Below are positions 25,259-33,514 of a stretch of DNA of 64,000 bases, one piece after another (within the stretch, counting starts at the first letter, position 1; each line of letters opens with the position of its first letter). The stretch is from an uncultured Roseibium sp. (GTDB lineage: Bacteria; Pseudomonadota; Alphaproteobacteria; Rhizobiales; Stappiaceae): positions 1-64,000 of the forward strand of contig NZ_CANMFD010000005.1 in NCBI RefSeq assembly GCF_947496995.1, written 5' to 3'. The position numbers and the translations under genes were made by a program. The notes under the pieces are model-generated. The model ran no database searches, had not been told where the DNA came from, and was given only the letters and a program-made list of their open reading frames with translations.

Positions 25259-25785
25259 GTCTCCGATGCGCCGCTCAACCGGGCCGCCAGCGAAGCCAGA
25301 GCGGTGTCGGTGATGCCCAACTCCTCGAGGTGGGCGGCGGTGTTGAGAACGTATTCCGGATTTGCACCGGATTGTCCGACCGCACCGGTGACGATCCCCA
25401 GCTGCTCTTCCAGCGGCAGGGCGCCGGCATATTGCGGATGACCGTGGTCGACCATGTAGACGAGCGCTTCCACCTTTTCGCCGCTCACCAGCTCGACCGG
25501 ATGCCAATGCTCCTTGTAAACCATCGTGGCCTGCTCGCGGGCACGCAGATAATCGAGCGTTTGCGGCCAGATGTCGGCGGAAACCTGATAGGCCTTGCCG
25601 TGGCAGGCGCCGCCATTGTCGAGGCCGAAGACAAGCCCCGGCCGTTCCTGGGTGCCACGGTGAACCCAGGAATACACACACAGCGACCGATGAGCTCCCC
25701 TCAGGAGCGCCTGTTCGGTGCGCAGGTGATCAAATCCCGGATTCCACATCAATGACCCGTAGCCAAATACCCAAAAATCGCTCAT
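25255..25785 (-). CDS. ChaC-like gamma-glutamylcyclotransferase
   Basis: Predicted to release 5-oxoproline from gamma-glutamyl compounds, in ChaC relatives glutathione. The 176-residue protein opens with the substrate-loop motif FGYGSLMWNPGFD (7-19) and continues with the ChaC-specific LRGAHRSLCVYSWVHRGTQERPGLVFGLDNGGACHGKAYQV region, which defines this cytosolic degradation branch. It is transcribed alone and convergent with plsC; its 3' end overlaps plsC by 4 bases. Confidence 0.9.
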   Translation of the reverse strand: MSDFWVFGYGSLMWNPGFDHLRTEQALLRGAHRSLCVYSWVHRGTQERPGLVFGLDNGGACHGKAYQVSADIWPQTLDYLRAREQATMVYKEHWHPVELVSGEKVEALVYMVDHGHPQYAGALPLEEQLGIVTGAVGQSGANPEYVLNTAAHLEELGITDTALASLAARLSGASET

Positions 25786-25838
25786 ATCGTCCTGTCATCG
25801 TTCCCGCAGGCGCGTGGATCCCTACCAGCGCCAACCTT

Positions 25839-25960
25839 TGGAGCGTGTCGCACCACTCAGGGTTCATTTGATGGCGATAAACGGTTCACTTGGCAAGACG
25901 CGCTGCGCAAGCGATGCGGCGTATCGGACAAAAGAAGCCATATTGGCAAGACATGCTCCA
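25839..25960. repeat. Short relative of the 302-bp mosaic element
   Basis: A 122-base segment with the same architecture as 6790-7091: a left end TGGAGCGTGTC and a right end whose reverse complement reads TGGAGCATGTC, and an internal TTGATGGCGATAAACGG stretch nearly identical to 6820-6836 of the larger copy. The terminal repeats are more diverged (the right end keeps CAATATGG and TTC of the consensus). It lies between the ChaC-like gene and the DUF2125 gene, with no coding content. Confidence 0.7.
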
Positions 25961-26001
25961 GTCGATGGTGACCGCCCAATTCAACAGGGAGAGTTCGAAA
26001 C

Positions 26002-27048
26002 GTGACGCCTACTGCAAAAAAGACAACAAGATCCATGAAGCGCCGCTACATTCTCCTGTTGTCCGCCGTTGTGCTGGTGACGGCCGGCTGGTCCGCTGCC
26101 TGGATCTACGGCCGGTCGGTCCTGGCCGATCAGCTCGACCTGCAAATGACCCGGATGGCAGAGGCCGGACTGGTGGTCTCGTGCACAGACCTCGCCATAG
26201 GCGGGTTTCCTTTCCGGTATGAAGTCAGTTGCCCGGACATGCGTTCACGCGACCGGAACGGAATGGCCGCATCGCTCGGCGGTCTGAATGCGGTCGCGCT
26301 GGTTTATAATCCCCGCCACGTGATCTTCGAGGTCAAGTCACCGGCGGCATTGACCAGTCCGATGACCGGGGTTTCCGGTGACGTCACCTGGGAGACTGCC
26401 CGGGCCAGCCTGAAATTCCGGCAAAACGCGCTTGGCGAGTTCAATGCGGTCGTCCAGAAGCCGGAAGCCGAATTTGAAAATGCTATCTCCGCGGGCGTTT
26501 TTTCAGCGGAGAAGGCTGAAGTACACATGCGCGAAGCACCGGATCTGCCGGGTGCGCTGGATGGTTTTGTCTCAATCGATGCGCTGAAGCTGGAGTCCCT
26601 GCCGGATCTCCAGGACACGGTTGACCTGCGCGGAGGTATTCGGATTGCCGGAGGAACCGCTTTGCTGGCCGGTACGGATCTTGCCACCCTGGTTCGCATG
26701 AACGGCGAAGACCTGCCCGTCAGGCTTGACCGGCTCGAAGCTTCCGTTGGGCAGAGTTCCGTGGCGTCCAGCGGCGAGATGCTGGTTCACGGTGACGGGA
26801 CGCTGTCCGGTACGCTGGCGCTGACACTCGGCAATGCAACGGCGCTTCTGCAGTCACTCAAGCCGATGTTTCCACCGAAGGATCAGACTTTCGCGCTTCT
26901 GGAAGGCATCATCGGCAGTCTGGAGCCGGCGCAAGGGGCGGATGGCGTTGCCACGATCACTCTTCCGGTGAAGATAGACCGCGGCGTCGCCAGCGTTGGT
27001 TTCCTGCCGCTTGGCCGGATCCCCGCACTGTTTCCTGCGGGCATTTAG
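26002..27048 (+). CDS. DUF2125 family protein
   Basis: A 348-residue protein typical of alphaproteobacteria and of unknown function. It has one N-terminal transmembrane or signal-anchor helix (about 14-34) and a long beta-rich domain, presumably periplasmic. The family pattern ADQLDLQMTRMAEAGLVVSCTDLAIGGFPFRYEVSC is at about 47-82, with a cysteine pair (C66 and C82) that could form a disulfide. It ends with the GFLPLGRIPAL motif. It is divergent from the ChaC-like gene across the second repeat element and convergent with the acetyltransferase gene. Confidence 0.85.
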   Translation: MTPTAKKTTRSMKRRYILLLSAVVLVTAGWSAAWIYGRSVLADQLDLQMTRMAEAGLVVSCTDLAIGGFPFRYEVSCPDMRSRDRNGMAASLGGLNAVALVYNPRHVIFEVKSPAALTSPMTGVSGDVTWETARASLKFRQNALGEFNAVVQKPEAEFENAISAGVFSAEKAEVHMREAPDLPGALDGFVSIDALKLESLPDLQDTVDLRGGIRIAGGTALLAGTDLATLVRMNGEDLPVRLDRLEASVGQSSVASSGEMLVHGDGTLSGTLALTLGNATALLQSLKPMFPPKDQTFALLEGIIGSLEPAQGADGVATITLPVKIDRGVASVGFLPLGRIPALFPAGI

Positions 27049-27111
27049 CCACGCGGCCTCACGCAAGATTCCTGAAGAGAATCCGTGGCGCCGAAACCGG
27101 TCAAACCCGGC

Positions 27112-27573
27112 TCAATCTCCCGCGAGGCGGTCTATCGGGATGATATAGCTCTTGCGATGATCGGGCTCGGCGATCTTCTCATAGAGTGCGACGGCAGGGG
27201 TGTTCTTGCCCGGTACAATCCAGCGCAGATGCAGCCAGCCGCGGCTCTGGCCTTCGGCTACCAGGGATTCGATGATCCGGCGGCCGATGCCATGGTTGCG
27301 GTGATCGGGATGGACATAGATGTCGTCCAGCTGACCGATCCGCAGGCCTGTGATCAGTTCGGGCAGATCGAAGAAGACCGCGAAGCCGACCAGTTTTCCG
27401 TCCTCAAAGGCGCCGACGACCTCGGCCGTCTTGTCGCCAAGGATCCGCTCCGCGTAAAATTCGTCCGGACGGCGCGGCGCACCGCGTTTCAGCGCCTGGG
27501 CGTTTTCGGCGATAAGCGGGGCGAGCTGGTGTGCATCATCCAGACCAAGGGCCCTGATTTCCGTCTTAGACAT
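27112..27573 (-). CDS. GNAT-family N-acetyltransferase
   Basis: A 153-residue acetyl-CoA-dependent transferase. The acetyl-CoA pyrophosphate loop is in LDDIYVHPDHRNHGIGRRII (about 82-101), and the C-terminal strand pattern WIVPGKNTPAVALYEKI is normal for GNATs. The start at ATG 27573 (MSKTEIRALG) fits the fold's first strand; an upstream extension of 11 codons has no support. The acceptor substrate is unknown. It is divergent from the EamA transporter. Confidence 0.86.
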   Translation of the reverse strand: MSKTEIRALGLDDAHQLAPLIAENAQALKRGAPRRPDEFYAERILGDKTAEVVGAFEDGKLVGFAVFFDLPELITGLRIGQLDDIYVHPDHRNHGIGRRIIESLVAEGQSRGWLHLRWIVPGKNTPAVALYEKIAEPDHRKSYIIPIDRLAGD

Positions 27574-27725
27574 GAATTCCCCGGAAGTGACAAATCGTTG
27601 AAGCAAATCGCACCATGTCCCGAAACCGGAGCAAGGATCAAGGACTTCGAGAAAATTCGGGCGAACTCTTTCGTCGTTCCCGGTTTCATGCGAAGTGCTC
27701 AGGCTGGACTTGAGGCAGGGGTGTC

Positions 27726-28688
27726 ATGTCAGACGCAAAACGGGTGAAAGCAACGGTCATCGGATTGAGCGCCGTCCTGATGTGGGCGACGCTTGGCCTT
27801 TTCGGTGCGGGCTCCGGTCAGGTGCCGCCCTTTCTCCTCAACGCGCTGTGCTTCGGAATTTCGGGAAGCCTGGCGCTTGTCTGGCTTCTGGCAACAGGCA
27901 AGCTGAGACTGCTGCGCCAGCCGCTGCGGGTCTGGGCTTTCGGAACCTTCGGTCTGTTCGGATTTCATTTCTTCTATTTCACCGCCATCCGGAACGCTCC
28001 ACCGGTGGAAGCCAACCTGATCAACTACACCTGGCCCTTGCTGATCGTTCTGTTTTCAGCCTTCCTGCCGGGCGAGAAGCTGCGCCTTCACCATGTCATC
28101 GGCACGATCCTGGGGCTCGCCGGGGCGGTGCTGCTGATCTCCGGCGGCGAAGGTCTCTCGTTTTCGGGTGGATCGGCTCTCGGGTATGCTGCCGCGGTAA
28201 CTTCCTCGCTCTTCTGGTCGAGTTACTCCGTCCTGTCGCGGCGTCTCGGGGCCGTGCCGACGGAAGCCGTCGCCGGTTTCTGTCTGCTGACCGCGCTCCT
28301 GTCTGCGCTGTGCCATGTGATGCTGGAACAGACGGTCTGGCCTTCGGGCGGGCTGGAATGGGCGTCCCTGCTCGGGCTTGCCCTCTTTCCGGTGGGGCTG
28401 GCGTTCTTCACCTGGGACATCGGCGTGAAGCGCGGCGACATACAGGTTCTGGGCGCGGCAGCCTATTCGGCGCCGCTCCTGTCCACGCTTCTCCTGATCG
28501 CCTTCGGGTTCGGCGCGCTGACGTTTTCGGTTGCCATTGCCTGTGTGGCCATAACGGTCGGGGCGCTGATTGCGGCGAAGGACATGATCTTCAGAAAGCG
28601 GCAAGACAAACGCGCCCGTGAGCAGGCGGGCGATACCGGCCTCCCCCCTTCGGAGCATTCCACTTCGCCTCATGATCCTCTAGGTTGA
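27726..28688 (+). CDS. EamA/DMT-family transporter
   Basis: Inner-membrane permease of 320 residues with about ten hydrophobic helices arranged as two EamA repeats (about 5-140 and 150-290). The arrangement is nearest to the YddG-type aromatic amino-acid or metabolite exporters. Helix landmarks include NAPPVEANLINYTWPLLIVLFSAFL and a final AICVAIT-type helix. It ends with a hydrophilic, disordered tail. The start ATG 27726 has a GCAGGGG region ahead. Substrate unknown. Confidence 0.85.
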   Translation: MSDAKRVKATVIGLSAVLMWATLGLFGAGSGQVPPFLLNALCFGISGSLALVWLLATGKLRLLRQPLRVWAFGTFGLFGFHFFYFTAIRNAPPVEANLINYTWPLLIVLFSAFLPGEKLRLHHVIGTILGLAGAVLLISGGEGLSFSGGSALGYAAAVTSSLFWSSYSVLSRRLGAVPTEAVAGFCLLTALLSALCHVMLEQTVWPSGGLEWASLLGLALFPVGLAFFTWDIGVKRGDIQVLGAAAYSAPLLSTLLLIAFGFGALTFSVAIACVAITVGALIAAKDMIFRKRQDKRAREQAGDTGLPPSEHSTSPHDPLG

Positions 28689-28723
28689 CCGAATTCTGTT
28701 TCGACAGCCAGCAGGACCCGACG

Positions 28724-29608
28724 ATGACCGCAGTTTTCAAGCCCCGCCGCTCCGCTCTTTACATGCCGGGTTCGAATGCCCGTGCGCTGGAAAAGGCCAA
28801 GACGCTGGATGTCGATTGTCTCATTCTGGACCTGGAAGACGCCGTTGTCCCGGATGCGAAGCAACTGGCCCGGACGCAGATCGTCGATGCGGTGAGCACA
28901 GGCGGTTATGGCGAGCGCGAGGTGGTCATCCGGATCAACGGCCTTGGCACGCCCTGGGGTGAGGACGATCTTGCAGCTGCCGTCAAGGCCGGGCCGGACG
29001 CGATTCTGGTGCCGAAGGTGAATAACCCTGCCGATCTGCAGCGCATTGCCCACAAGTTGTCCGTACACGGCGCGGCGCGCGAGTTGAAACTCTGGGCGAT
29101 GATGGAAACGCCGGAAGCGATGCTGAATGCCGGGGCCATCGGTGCCTGCGGCAAGGATCCGGAAGTGCGGCTATCCTGCTTTGTCATGGGCACCAACGAT
29201 CTGGCCAAGGAAACCCGTGCCCGACTGATCCCGGGGCGGGCGGCCATGACGCCCTGGCTGATGACCTGCGTCGCGGCGGCGCGGGCAGGCGGTATCGATA
29301 TCCTCGACGGTGTCTTCAACGCCTTTCAGGATGAGGATGGTTTCAAGGCCGAATGCGCGCAGGGTGTGGAGATGGGCATGGACGGCAAGACGCTGATCCA
29401 TCCGAAGCAGATCGATCCCTGCCACGCAGCTTTCAGCCCTTCGGAAGAAGAGGTTACCTGGGCGCGCCGGATCAATGCTGAATTCGACAAACCGGAAAAT
29501 GCCGACAAGGGTGCGATCCAGGTGGACGGCAAGATGGTGGAACGGCTACATGCGGAAATGGGCCGCCGGGCGATTGCCATCGCCGACGCGATTGCGGCTC
29601 GCGGCTGA
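28724..29608 (+). CDS. HpcH/HpaI aldolase (CitE/malyl-CoA lyase-like CoA ester lyase)
   Basis: A TIM-barrel CoA-ester lyase of 294 residues. Family landmarks: RRSALYMPGSNARALEKAKTLDVDCLILDLEDAV with the metal-binding acid region, VVIRINGLGTPWGEDDL, VPKVNNPADLQ, MMETPEAMLNA and KTLIHPKQID. Relatives cleave L-malyl-CoA, beta-methylmalyl-CoA or citramalyl-CoA, or hydrolyse malyl-CoA; no citrate lyase alpha or gamma gene is nearby, so it is not part of a citrate lyase. ATG 28724 gives the family N-terminus. It is followed 22 bases on by a DUF1737 gene. Confidence 0.88.
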   Translation: MTAVFKPRRSALYMPGSNARALEKAKTLDVDCLILDLEDAVVPDAKQLARTQIVDAVSTGGYGEREVVIRINGLGTPWGEDDLAAAVKAGPDAILVPKVNNPADLQRIAHKLSVHGAARELKLWAMMETPEAMLNAGAIGACGKDPEVRLSCFVMGTNDLAKETRARLIPGRAAMTPWLMTCVAAARAGGIDILDGVFNAFQDEDGFKAECAQGVEMGMDGKTLIHPKQIDPCHAAFSPSEEEVTWARRINAEFDKPENADKGAIQVDGKMVERLHAEMGRRAIAIADAIAARG

Positions 29609-29630
29609 CTTGAAGAGACGAGAGATAGTC

Positions 29631-29834
29631 ATGAAGCTTTATCGGTTCATTACCGGCATCGACGACAGTGAATTCTGCCACCGGGTTACCCAGGCGCTCA
29701 ACAAGGGCTGGGACCTGTCCGGCTCCCCGTCGCTGACCTATGACGCCACACGGGGCGCGACCATTTGCGGTCAGGCGGTGACGAAGGAAGTTCCGGGTGA
29801 CTATTCACCGGGCATGAAACTCGGCGACTATTAA
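29631..29834 (+). CDS. DUF1737 small protein
   Basis: A 67-residue soluble protein starting MKLYRFITGIDDSEFCHRVTQALNKGWDLSGSPSLTYD and ending in a conserved G-Q-A-V-T-K-E-V motif, as in DUF1737 proteins. Function unknown. It follows the CoA-ester lyase by 22 bases and probably shares its transcript; in relatives these two genes are often paired. A strong hairpin at 29857 ends the unit. Confidence 0.85.
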   Translation: MKLYRFITGIDDSEFCHRVTQALNKGWDLSGSPSLTYDATRGATICGQAVTKEVPGDYSPGMKLGDY

Positions 29835-29856
29835 AAGCCTGGGCCTGAAACGCGCG

Positions 29857-29892
29857 CGGCTTCCGGGACAACCGGAAGCCGTGAGGCGTTTT
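29857..29892. terminator. Bidirectional terminator between DUF1737 and doxX
   Basis: A perfect 10-bp stem, CGGCTTCCGG (29857-29866) and its complement (29872-29881), with a 5-base loop. On the plus strand it is followed by a TGAGGCGTTTT stretch, and outer AAACGC/GCGTTT bases can extend the stem. It lies between two convergent genes and could serve both. Confidence 0.8.
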
Positions 29893-29912
29893 CGTTGTTT
29901 CAAGCGGGCCGG

Positions 29913-30359
29913 TCAGGACCGCTTGGTGAGCGCATCGATGCTGAAGCGGCCGGCGCCATAAGCAGCAATCTGCAGGAGACCGCCTGCGATGCTGATATTC
30001 TTGAAAAAGTGAATGAACTGGTTCTGATCACCCAGCGCGTTGTGGAAAGCCAGCGCGGCGGCAATTGTGAACAAGGCCATGATGGCGGCGACGTAGCGGG
30101 TCTTGTAGCCGGCAATCAGCGCGATGCTGCCGATGATTTCCACCGCAACCGCTCCGACATAGGCAAGGGTTGCGAAAGGAAGGCCAGAGGCGCTGATCCA
30201 GGCGATCGTGGCGTCCGCTGCTCCGAGCTTGGTCAGGCCGGAGAGAAGGAACAGGGGAGCGATCAGCAGACGGCCTGCGAGCGGCAGGGCGCCGTCGAGA
30301 TTGCGGCTGATCAGGGTTGAAGTTTGTTCAGGGTTTGCAGTCACATCCAAGTTTGCCAT
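29913..30359 (-). CDS. DoxX-family membrane protein
   Basis: A 148-residue inner-membrane protein with about four hydrophobic helices. The DoxX pattern RLLIAPLFLLSGLTKLG near the first helix and EIIGSIALIAGYKTRYVAAIMALFTIAAALAFHN in the middle identify the family. Members are linked with quinol/oxidative stress functions, but no single activity is known. ATG 30359 is preceded by AAGGACTGGTGAA; an upstream GTG at 30389 would put the start inside a palindrome at 30384-30396. It is transcribed alone, on the opposite strand to the Crp-type regulator. Confidence 0.86.
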   Translation of the reverse strand: MANLDVTANPEQTSTLISRNLDGALPLAGRLLIAPLFLLSGLTKLGAADATIAWISASGLPFATLAYVGAVAVEIIGSIALIAGYKTRYVAAIMALFTIAAALAFHNALGDQNQFIHFFKNISIAGGLLQIAAYGAGRFSIDALTKRS

Positions 30360-30383
30360 TTCACCAGTCCTTGTCAGTCGGGT

Positions 30384-30396
30384 CATCACCGTGATG
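30384..30396. promoter_or_regulatory. Palindrome in the doxX promoter region
   Basis: CATCAC-C-GTGATG is a perfect 6-1-6 palindrome located 25 bases upstream of the preferred doxX start. GGG and CCC lie on either side and CAGTC/GACTG further out, so the dyad is longer than 13 bases. It looks like an operator, but I do not recognise the regulator. Confidence 0.35.
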
Positions 30397-30577
30397 CCCT
30401 TTGTCTGACTGCAAGATGGTGTCTATTCAAAGTGGCATAAACACCAAATTCATGACCATATTGTCCACTAAACAGAAACAATAATCTGTGGCCATGTTGG
30501 CGTTCGAGGCGTTCGGGCAAGGCACCGCAGGGGGCAGACCCGTTGTCTTAAAGCCGAAAGTGCTCGCTCGTTCCGGT

Positions 30578-30817
30578 TCAGGGCCGCTTCACGGAATTTC
30601 CGGCGTCGATGATCCGATTTATCAGCTCGGCAACGGCAAGGTGCGTCTGCCTCACCTCATCTGGACCGACTGCGTTCTCGTGGGTTGCTGCCGCATCGCG
30701 CAGAACCCCCTCGATTTCGTGCTCGGGGAGAAGGTTGTGATCGCCCAGGGCAAGCAGCAGCGCCTCGCAGATCGAGAGGGCTGCCATGCCTGAAAGGTCT
30801 TTCTGGTCGGGCATCAT
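30578..30817 (-). CDS. Conserved hypothetical small protein
   Basis: A 79-residue helical protein. The pattern SGMAALSICEALLLALGDHNLLPEHEIEGVLRDAAATHE is one I recognise from short conserved proteins of unknown function in many alphaproteobacteria. No membrane segment or metal motif. It stands between doxX and the Crp-type regulator on the minus strand; function unknown. Confidence 0.72.
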   Translation of the reverse strand: MMPDQKDLSGMAALSICEALLLALGDHNLLPEHEIEGVLRDAAATHENAVGPDEVRQTHLAVAELINRIIDAGNSVKRP

Positions 30818-30880
30818 GGGTCGCCCCTCTTGGGTATCAGGTTTCAGGACCGGTCGGGAGCCTGACGAACTTCACCACAC

Positions 30881-31702
30881 TTGCAGAAAGTGCGGTATGA
30901 TGGACTGATCGAAAGCAGTCCTCGTGCAGACGTCTTCGAAAGTTTTTCAACGGGTTGGGAGTTGCTGTTGCGCGCATATGAAGAGAGCCCCTTCACCCGG
31001 AAGCTCGCCGCATTTGTGGCTCTTTCAAAGGATGAACTCTCTGTGCTGGAGCGTTTGCACCAGCGGCGCCGCTCCTTCAGGGTCGGTATCGACCTCGTGC
31101 ACCAGGGTCAGTCCGAACAGACCGCGTATATCCTGTCGGAAGGCTGGGTTTGCTCCTACAAGATCCAGCGCGACGGGACGCGGCAGATCGTTGATTTCCA
31201 GATACCCGGGGACTTTCTCGGGTTGCGCAGTGTTCTGCTTCGTACCTCGGACCATAGTTTTGAACCGATCACGGATATTCAGGCGGCCGAAGTTTCGGCC
31301 AGCGACCTTCTGGAGGCATTCGCACAGACCCCCCGGCTGGCGACGGCCATTCTGTGGGCGGCTTCACGGGACGAGGCGATGGTGGTCGAGCATCTCGTCG
31401 GTCTCGGCCGCCGTCCTGCCGACGCGCGCATGGCCCATTTCCTGCTCGAACTCGGCGCGCGGCTGCTACTCGTCGGCCTGGCGGACAAGTCGGGATATGC
31501 CTGCCCGCTCACCCAGTATCATCTTGCCGATGCGCTGGGGCTCAGTGCGGTTCACGTGAACAGGGTTCTGCGGCATTTGCGGGAAGACGGACTGGTCACT
31601 TTCCGCAACGGTCATGTGACATTCGATGACTATGACCGGCTGATCGACTTTGCCGAATTTGATCCCGCATATCTGGATCAGGCCGGTCCGGTGTTGTTGT
31701 GA
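30881..31702 (+). CDS. Crp/Fnr-family transcriptional regulator
   Basis: A 273-residue regulator at its longest reading. The N-terminal cyclic-nucleotide-like jelly roll (about 55-160) includes YILSEGWVCSYKIQRDGTRQIVDFQIPGDFLG. The C-terminal winged helix has the recognition helix in QYHLADALGLSAVHVNRVLRHLREDGLV. No N-terminal FNR-type cysteine cluster is present, so it is unlikely to sense oxygen through an iron-sulfur cluster. The start is uncertain: TTG 30881 opens the frame, but TTG 30962 or 30968 gives the usual LLRAYEESPFTRKL start. Target genes unknown. Confidence 0.85.
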   Translation: MQKVRYDGLIESSPRADVFESFSTGWELLLRAYEESPFTRKLAAFVALSKDELSVLERLHQRRRSFRVGIDLVHQGQSEQTAYILSEGWVCSYKIQRDGTRQIVDFQIPGDFLGLRSVLLRTSDHSFEPITDIQAAEVSASDLLEAFAQTPRLATAILWAASRDEAMVVEHLVGLGRRPADARMAHFLLELGARLLLVGLADKSGYACPLTQYHLADALGLSAVHVNRVLRHLREDGLVTFRNGHVTFDDYDRLIDFAEFDPAYLDQAGPVLL

Positions 31703-32008
31703 TTGTGATTGGCCACAAGGAAATTTCGAGCCTGAGCTAACACCGATCAGCATGCGGCGGACGGTTGCTGCGCTATGATAATGAAGGACAGCTCACGCTC
31801 GGAAACGGCGTTTCGTGCGCGCGCATGAAAAGGCTTGCGTCCGGCCGAAAGAAAAAGAATGACCGCCCGGTCGATCGGGAGCCGGATGAGCAGGCCTCCG
31901 GGTGGAACCGATTGGTAGTTCGGGCGTTGATCTGTTTGACACGTCAGTGGATCTTAACCGCGTTCAATTGAAGGCGAGGATGCTCCCGCCTGAAAGAGGA
32001 ACGCACAT
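31703..32008. other. Intergenic region before the transglutaminase-like gene
   Basis: 306 bases. A 68-codon plus-strand frame (31765-31971) is lysine/arginine-rich, has no family resemblance and no ribosome site, so I do not call it. No hairpin terminator is evident after the Crp-type gene. The promoter of the gene at 32009 must be here. Confidence 0.5.
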
Positions 32009-32815
32009 ATGAGAATAAGCCTAGGCTGCCGTCTTAGTTACCAGTTGCCGCAGGCGACACCGATGATCGCGATGCTGAACGTGCATTATTCGCGTTTCGG
32101 CGATCTCGAACGCCCGGATTATCTGACAACCTCCCCCAGCGTGCCGTTGGAAAGCTATCGCGACGGCTTCGGAAACTGGTGCACGCGGCTTGTCGCACCG
32201 CCCGGAGCCTTCACGCTGACCACCGACGGTATTATCCGCGACCTTGGACAGCAGGATCCGGCATCTCCCGGCGCCAAACAGCATACCGTCCAGGATTTGC
32301 CGTCAGAGACGCTCGTCTATCTCCTGGGAAGCCGCTATTGCGATACGGATCTCTTGTCCGACGAGGCCTGGCGATTGTTCGAACGAACGGAACTCGGCTG
32401 GGCCCGGGTTCAGGCTATCTGCGACTACGTCCACAACCATGTCACTTTCGGGTATGAGCACGCGCGGTCCACACGTACAGCTTCCCAGACGCTGGCGGAA
32501 GGGCGCGGGGTTTGCCGCGATTTCACGCATCTGGCGATCAGCTTCTGCCGCTGCATGAATATTCCGGCGCGCTACTGCACCGGTTACCTCAGCGATATCG
32601 GCGAGCCATTGCCGCATCCCCCCGGAGATTTCGCCGCCTGGATGGAAGTCTATCTCGATGGCCAATGGTGGATGTTCGATCCGCGCAACAATGTGCCCAG
32701 GTACGCCCGGGTTCTCATTGCCCAGGGACGCGATGCTTCAGATGTGCCTCTGACCCAGACCTTCGGACAGAATACTCTGACTGAATTCAAGGTGTGGACC
32801 GAAGAAGTGCAATAG
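32009..32815 (+). CDS. Transglutaminase-like superfamily protein, triad histidine replaced
   Basis: A 268-residue protein of the bacterial transglutaminase-like family: an N-terminal beta domain (about 1-100) and a papain-like core. The catalytic cysteine C169 lies in GRGVCRDFTHLAI and the aspartate D224 in WWMFDPRNN. In the position where active members have histidine (the HAW motif before EVYL) this protein reads FAAW, so the expected H is alanine (residue 209). It may be inactive, use another residue, or belong to a subgroup with a different role. It stands alone. Confidence 0.82.
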   Translation: MRISLGCRLSYQLPQATPMIAMLNVHYSRFGDLERPDYLTTSPSVPLESYRDGFGNWCTRLVAPPGAFTLTTDGIIRDLGQQDPASPGAKQHTVQDLPSETLVYLLGSRYCDTDLLSDEAWRLFERTELGWARVQAICDYVHNHVTFGYEHARSTRTASQTLAEGRGVCRDFTHLAISFCRCMNIPARYCTGYLSDIGEPLPHPPGDFAAWMEVYLDGQWWMFDPRNNVPRYARVLIAQGRDASDVPLTQTFGQNTLTEFKVWTEEVQ

Positions 32816-33199
32816 CACGGGTCCGGATTTTATTTCCCGGCGAGATTGGTCATCGCCCTCACAGTGCAGCCGTTCACCGCGCAGGCAGAACGGCCGCGCT
32901 GGGAGTCTTGCGGTCAATATTCCGTTCGCTCGAATAGAGCCTCTCAAAGAAATTCACCATACAAACGCGCGCTCCGAGCCACCGCAGCGGTGGCAATGAA
33001 TTTTTCTTCGAGCGATGCAAGAGGCCGTGACGCCTGATGTATCGACCGGAAAGATTCCGGCCGACGCTAACGTCGATCAGGGCGAAAGGTCTTCGTACTT
33101 AATACGTTCATTGAAATCTTTACGCGCCGCGATGATCTCGCGGGCAAGTGTTCGGTGACGCATTTCAGAAAATCTACAGCAAGTCCATGGAGTCCGGCG
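32816..33199. other. Intergenic region
   Basis: 384 bases between the transglutaminase-like gene and a small unknown gene. No open frame is convincing. It contains an isolated TTAA half-site near 33110 with no matching second half, so I do not call a CtrA box, and a small CCGGAA/TTCCGG hairpin at 33046-33060. The promoter of the 33200-33864 pair should be here. Confidence 0.5.
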
Positions 33200-33514
33200 A
33201 TGAAAACACGGTCATCCAGATCGACAGTGACTTTTTTCCGCCCGTTCACACTGGTGGGTAATCCTGACGTGATCCCAGCCGGCGACTACGAGGTTCTTAT
33301 CGAAGAAGAACGTCTGGAAGGCCGGGGTTTCCTCGCATACCGGAAAACGGCGACTTACGTGCTCGTCGCCGGCAAGGGTGGCAGAGCCGGCCGGATGGAA
33401 AAACTCGAGGTTTCCGGGACCGACCTGGAAACAATGCTCAGTCAGGACCGGGACATTCCCGAAAACATCCAAAAAAGCGATGCGGCGCTCTCTCCGCAGG
33501 AGGACTTGAAATGA
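33200..33514 (+). CDS. Conserved small beta-rich protein of unknown function
   Basis: A 104-residue protein starting MKTRSSRSTVTFFRPFTLVG. The rest reads as a compact beta-sandwich: DVIPAGDYEVLIEEERLEGRGFLAYRKTATYVLVAG, then a charged tail. This pattern recurs in short conserved proteins from rhizobial relatives, but I know no function. No signal peptide. ATG 33200 is chosen for the conserved start; the frame is open 15 codons upstream. Its ATGA stop overlaps the next gene's start, so the two are coupled. Confidence 0.7.
   Translation: MKTRSSRSTVTFFRPFTLVGNPDVIPAGDYEVLIEEERLEGRGFLAYRKTATYVLVAGKGGRAGRMEKLEVSGTDLETMLSQDRDIPENIQKSDAALSPQEDLK

Noticed and set aside
31765..31971. Possible 68-residue basic protein
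   Set aside because: No ribosome site, no recognisable pattern, random-looking composition.
33109..33123. CtrA-like TTAA half-site upstream of 33200
   Set aside because: The second half reads ATTG, not TTAA.
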